DNA from: G963677445 sp963677445
GTDB lineage: Bacteria; Bacteroidota; Ignavibacteria; Ignavibacteriales; Melioribacteraceae
Direction of reading: 5' to 3'
DNA: 64,000 nt
Assembly (NCBI GenBank): GCA_963677445.2
Contig: CAXXGF010000071.1
Coordinates: 1-64,000, forward strand
Below, in pieces: positions 62,177 to 64,000 of this stretch (the stretch's first letter is position 1; the number at the start of each line of letters is the position of its first letter). The notes beneath the pieces were generated by a model. The model had not been told where the DNA came from. It saw nothing but the letters and a program-made list of their open reading frames with translations, and ran no database searches. The translations under genes were made by a program, and so were the position numbers.

Positions 62177-62629
62177 ATGTCGAATGAATATAATAACAGA
62201 TTATCATTTATCAAAACTGCCATAACTTTAATCCTGATGTTATTTATTTCCGGTTGCTCAGGGACAAAAAATCAGGTAAAGATAATTATTCCCGGACAAC
62301 AAAAATCTGAATGTTTATTAACTTCTCAAAGTTTTCATTCCGGCGTTCTTGAGCTGACATTCAATTGTCCCGCAGGAATATTTACCTTTGAATTGAACAA
62401 TCCTGAATTCCGGGAGCTTATAATAAATTTGCTCCGTTTCAGGAATCTTGAACACTGCGGTATTATGTATGAAAAAAGAGAAATACTAAGATATGACAAA
62501 GGTGTAAAGAGTCCTGAGGGAGTTAATGTTACGGGTAATGGAAAAAAGTATATCATCAGGTTGAGTGGTAAAATATTTAAAAACTATCCCGGCCCCTTCA
62601 AAATAAAAATAGTAAATGAATGGCGTTGA
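62177..62629 (+). CDS. Small lipoprotein of unknown function
   Basis: A 150-residue protein with a lipoprotein signal ending LMLFISGC, so C27 or so is probably lipidated. The mature part is beta-rich (SGVLELTFNCPAGIFTFELN, KYIIRLSGKIF) with a basic C-terminus. I recognise no family. Its start lies 19 bases from the start of the opposite-strand DUF3052-fusion gene, so their promoters must overlap each other or the coding regions. That is unusual, and a later start for one of them cannot be excluded. Confidence 0.65.
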   Translation: MSNEYNNRLSFIKTAITLILMLFISGCSGTKNQVKIIIPGQQKSECLLTSQSFHSGVLELTFNCPAGIFTFELNNPEFRELIINLLRFRNLEHCGIMYEKREILRYDKGVKSPEGVNVTGNGKKYIIRLSGKIFKNYPGPFKIKIVNEWR

Positions 62630-62763
62630 TGAATTAAAGAAAAGGTAATAATATTTACATGTTTAGCGGGGGTATTATACTGACGAAAATATTATCTTTG
62701 GAATAAGAAAAAGCGGTTTGTTTATCCGGGGTGATATGAGATTGAATTAAATATTTAGACCAG

Positions 62764-64000
62764 ATGAAAATTTTATATATTCTTGTTTTGTTTCTGACAG
62801 CCTGTCCGCTTATAGCCAACCCCGGAAAATCTTTGTTTCTTGAGGAATTGGGGGGGCATTTAATGATTCCTGATTCAAAAATGCTCAGACTGGCAAATAC
62901 CGATTATACCATTGAAGCGCTCATAAAACCTTACAGCCGAAATCCCAATTACCAAAGCGCGATAGTTACAAAGAGAAAAAAGGGGGAAAATAATGGATGG
63001 TTTTGCAGTCTGATAGGTGAATCGCTGGACCTTGTCGGGAGAACCTGGTTTCATATAGGAGGGGGGCTTAATCCTTATTCACCGGGAAACACGGTTGTTC
63101 CTCTCAACCAGTGGACTCATCTTGCCTTTGTTTATCATTATAAAGAAAAACAATTGTTGACATATATAAACGGAATTTTGGATAATGTGGAAGACAATAT
63201 GCCATCTCCAAATCCGGAAAGCAATGGGGCCATGATGACCGGTTTCGACAGCGGCGGACAGCCTTATGATTTTCATGGGCAGATTGATGAGGTCAGAATA
63301 TGGAGAATTGCCCGCACCCGGGATCAGATAAATTCGTGGAGGTCTTCCGAGCTGCCTCCATGTTATTATACTTCGAATGATAGCGGACTCATAGCTTATT
63401 ATCAATTTGAGAAGAAACAGAACTTCGATATCGGGGGTGACGGTCTGTCGGACGATATCAGGGACCTGAGCTGTTATAATCATCATGGCGACATGGTTGG
63501 CAGCGCGAAGATAGGGAATGAATCGGGCTGGACAAAAGAAATAGTTTTAAGCGGGGATAACGGACCTTCCTATAGCCTGAAATATGGCCTTCAGGATACG
63601 GCAGCTAATCCGAAAAAATTTTCTGAGCCGGGAACATTGTGTTTCCCTGAATCAATTGAGTTCAGATCATATTTTTATGACTCTGAATCAGGAGTGAAAA
63701 GCTTTTATGATATAAAAAGAGGCGCCAGGGGAGGAGCTGAGTGGCGGATAGAAGCATTAAACGGGGGAGGCGGGATTAGAATTAGCTGGGAAAAACCTGA
63801 AACCGATTCAGGCAGTTTTTTCCTGGAAACCGAAAATTTTTCAGATAAATATATGCTTAATATGAAAAGCATCGATTATTTTTATCTCCCGGGGGGTGAT
63901 GGCGTGAATCTTATAGTTCACTATTCTCCCCTGCCCATGAGGACACGGAAATTCAACGAGGGATGGAATTTATTTTCACTCCCGCTGGAATTGGATGAAG
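62764..64000 (+). CDS. Secreted LamG-domain protein, runs off the window
   Basis: At least 412 residues, truncated by the window end. It begins with a signal peptide (MKILYILVLFLTACPLIA). Residues ~20-220 form a LamG/concanavalin-like jelly roll (GHLMIPDSKMLRLANTDYTI, NQWTHLAFVYHYKEKQLLTY, FHGQIDEVRIWRIARTRDQI), which typically binds glycans or proteins outside the cell. Later text (EGWNLFSLPLELDE) is the beginning of a repeat module common in surface proteins with C-terminal sorting domains. The start is ATG 62764. The C-terminus is not visible, so the sorting route cannot be judged. Confidence 0.85.
   Translation, partial: MKILYILVLFLTACPLIANPGKSLFLEELGGHLMIPDSKMLRLANTDYTIEALIKPYSRNPNYQSAIVTKRKKGENNGWFCSLIGESLDLVGRTWFHIGGGLNPYSPGNTVVPLNQWTHLAFVYHYKEKQLLTYINGILDNVEDNMPSPNPESNGAMMTGFDSGGQPYDFHGQIDEVRIWRIARTRDQINSWRSSELPPCYYTSNDSGLIAYYQFEKKQNFDIGGDGLSDDIRDLSCYNHHGDMVGSAKIGNESGWTKEIVLSGDNGPSYSLKYGLQDTAANPKKFSEPGTLCFPESIEFRSYFYDSESGVKSFYDIKRGARGGAEWRIEALNGGGGIRISWEKPETDSGSFFLETENFSDKYMLNMKSIDYFYLPGGDGVNLIVHYSPLPMRTRKFNEGWNLFSLPLELDE

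Overview
The window is a bacterial chromosome segment, probably from the Bacteroidota/Chlorobiota/Ignavibacteriota (FCB) group and most like an Ignavibacteria-type genome. This is an inference from gene content: PorV/PorQ-like outer-membrane proteins, a FlgD-like C-terminal domain resembling type IX secretion sorting domains, DUF4252 and DUF5916 proteins, carboxypeptidase-regulatory repeats, paired HU-like proteins and a CreD homologue. No rRNA, tRNA or CRISPR array was recognised.

Layout. 1-395: the end of a broken YCF48-like gene. 396-2298: gene-free DNA packed with dispersed repeats. 2299-9278: an AT-rich array of integron gene cassettes, all on the + strand, with four recognisable attC sites and no integrase in view. 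It carries a decayed large gene, a Phd/VapC toxin-antitoxin pair, a small membrane protein, a two-gene membrane cassette and a SIR2-like (probably anti-phage) protein. A ~340 bp leader occurs twice, before the first and third cassettes, and each copy ends at a cassette-type GTT core. 9587-15829: creD, a two-subunit cytochrome bd-like oxidase with a fused cytochrome c domain, and a secreted subtilase. 16736-18914: an ECF sigma, anti-sigma, DUF4252 and DUF4252 operon. 18987-24042: a DUF5916 protein, an IS5-type transposase remnant and a DUF2064 transferase. 34020-24241 (minus strand): an envelope operon with a 2371-residue repeat protein and two outer-membrane proteins. 35233-47469: a methyltransferase, an HU protein overlapping an HU-TM-LysM fusion, a duplicated-domain unknown, a radical SAM protein, phosphomannomutase, a Ca2+-type P-ATPase and a Ca2+/Na+ antiporter. 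48182-64000: a multi-PAS kinase, an acidic protein next to obg, a BtuC-like permease, a frameshifted two-component pair, nudC plus a nitroreductase, a DUF3052 fusion, lipoproteins and a LamG protein running off the end.

The housekeeping genes are ordinary. The most unusual parts are (i) the cassette array with its two leaders, where the 5' core of three cassettes is the exact complement of the R'' box of the same cassette's attC, and (ii) the HU-TM-LysM protein, whose architecture predicts a physical tether from nucleoid to cell wall. The intergenic DNA is also notable, because a modular family of non-coding repeats recurs across the whole window in both orientations.

Several genes carry single-base indels, many in homopolymer runs, while neighbouring ORFs of 3-7 kb are intact. 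Whether these are real decay or local consensus errors cannot be settled from the sequence alone.
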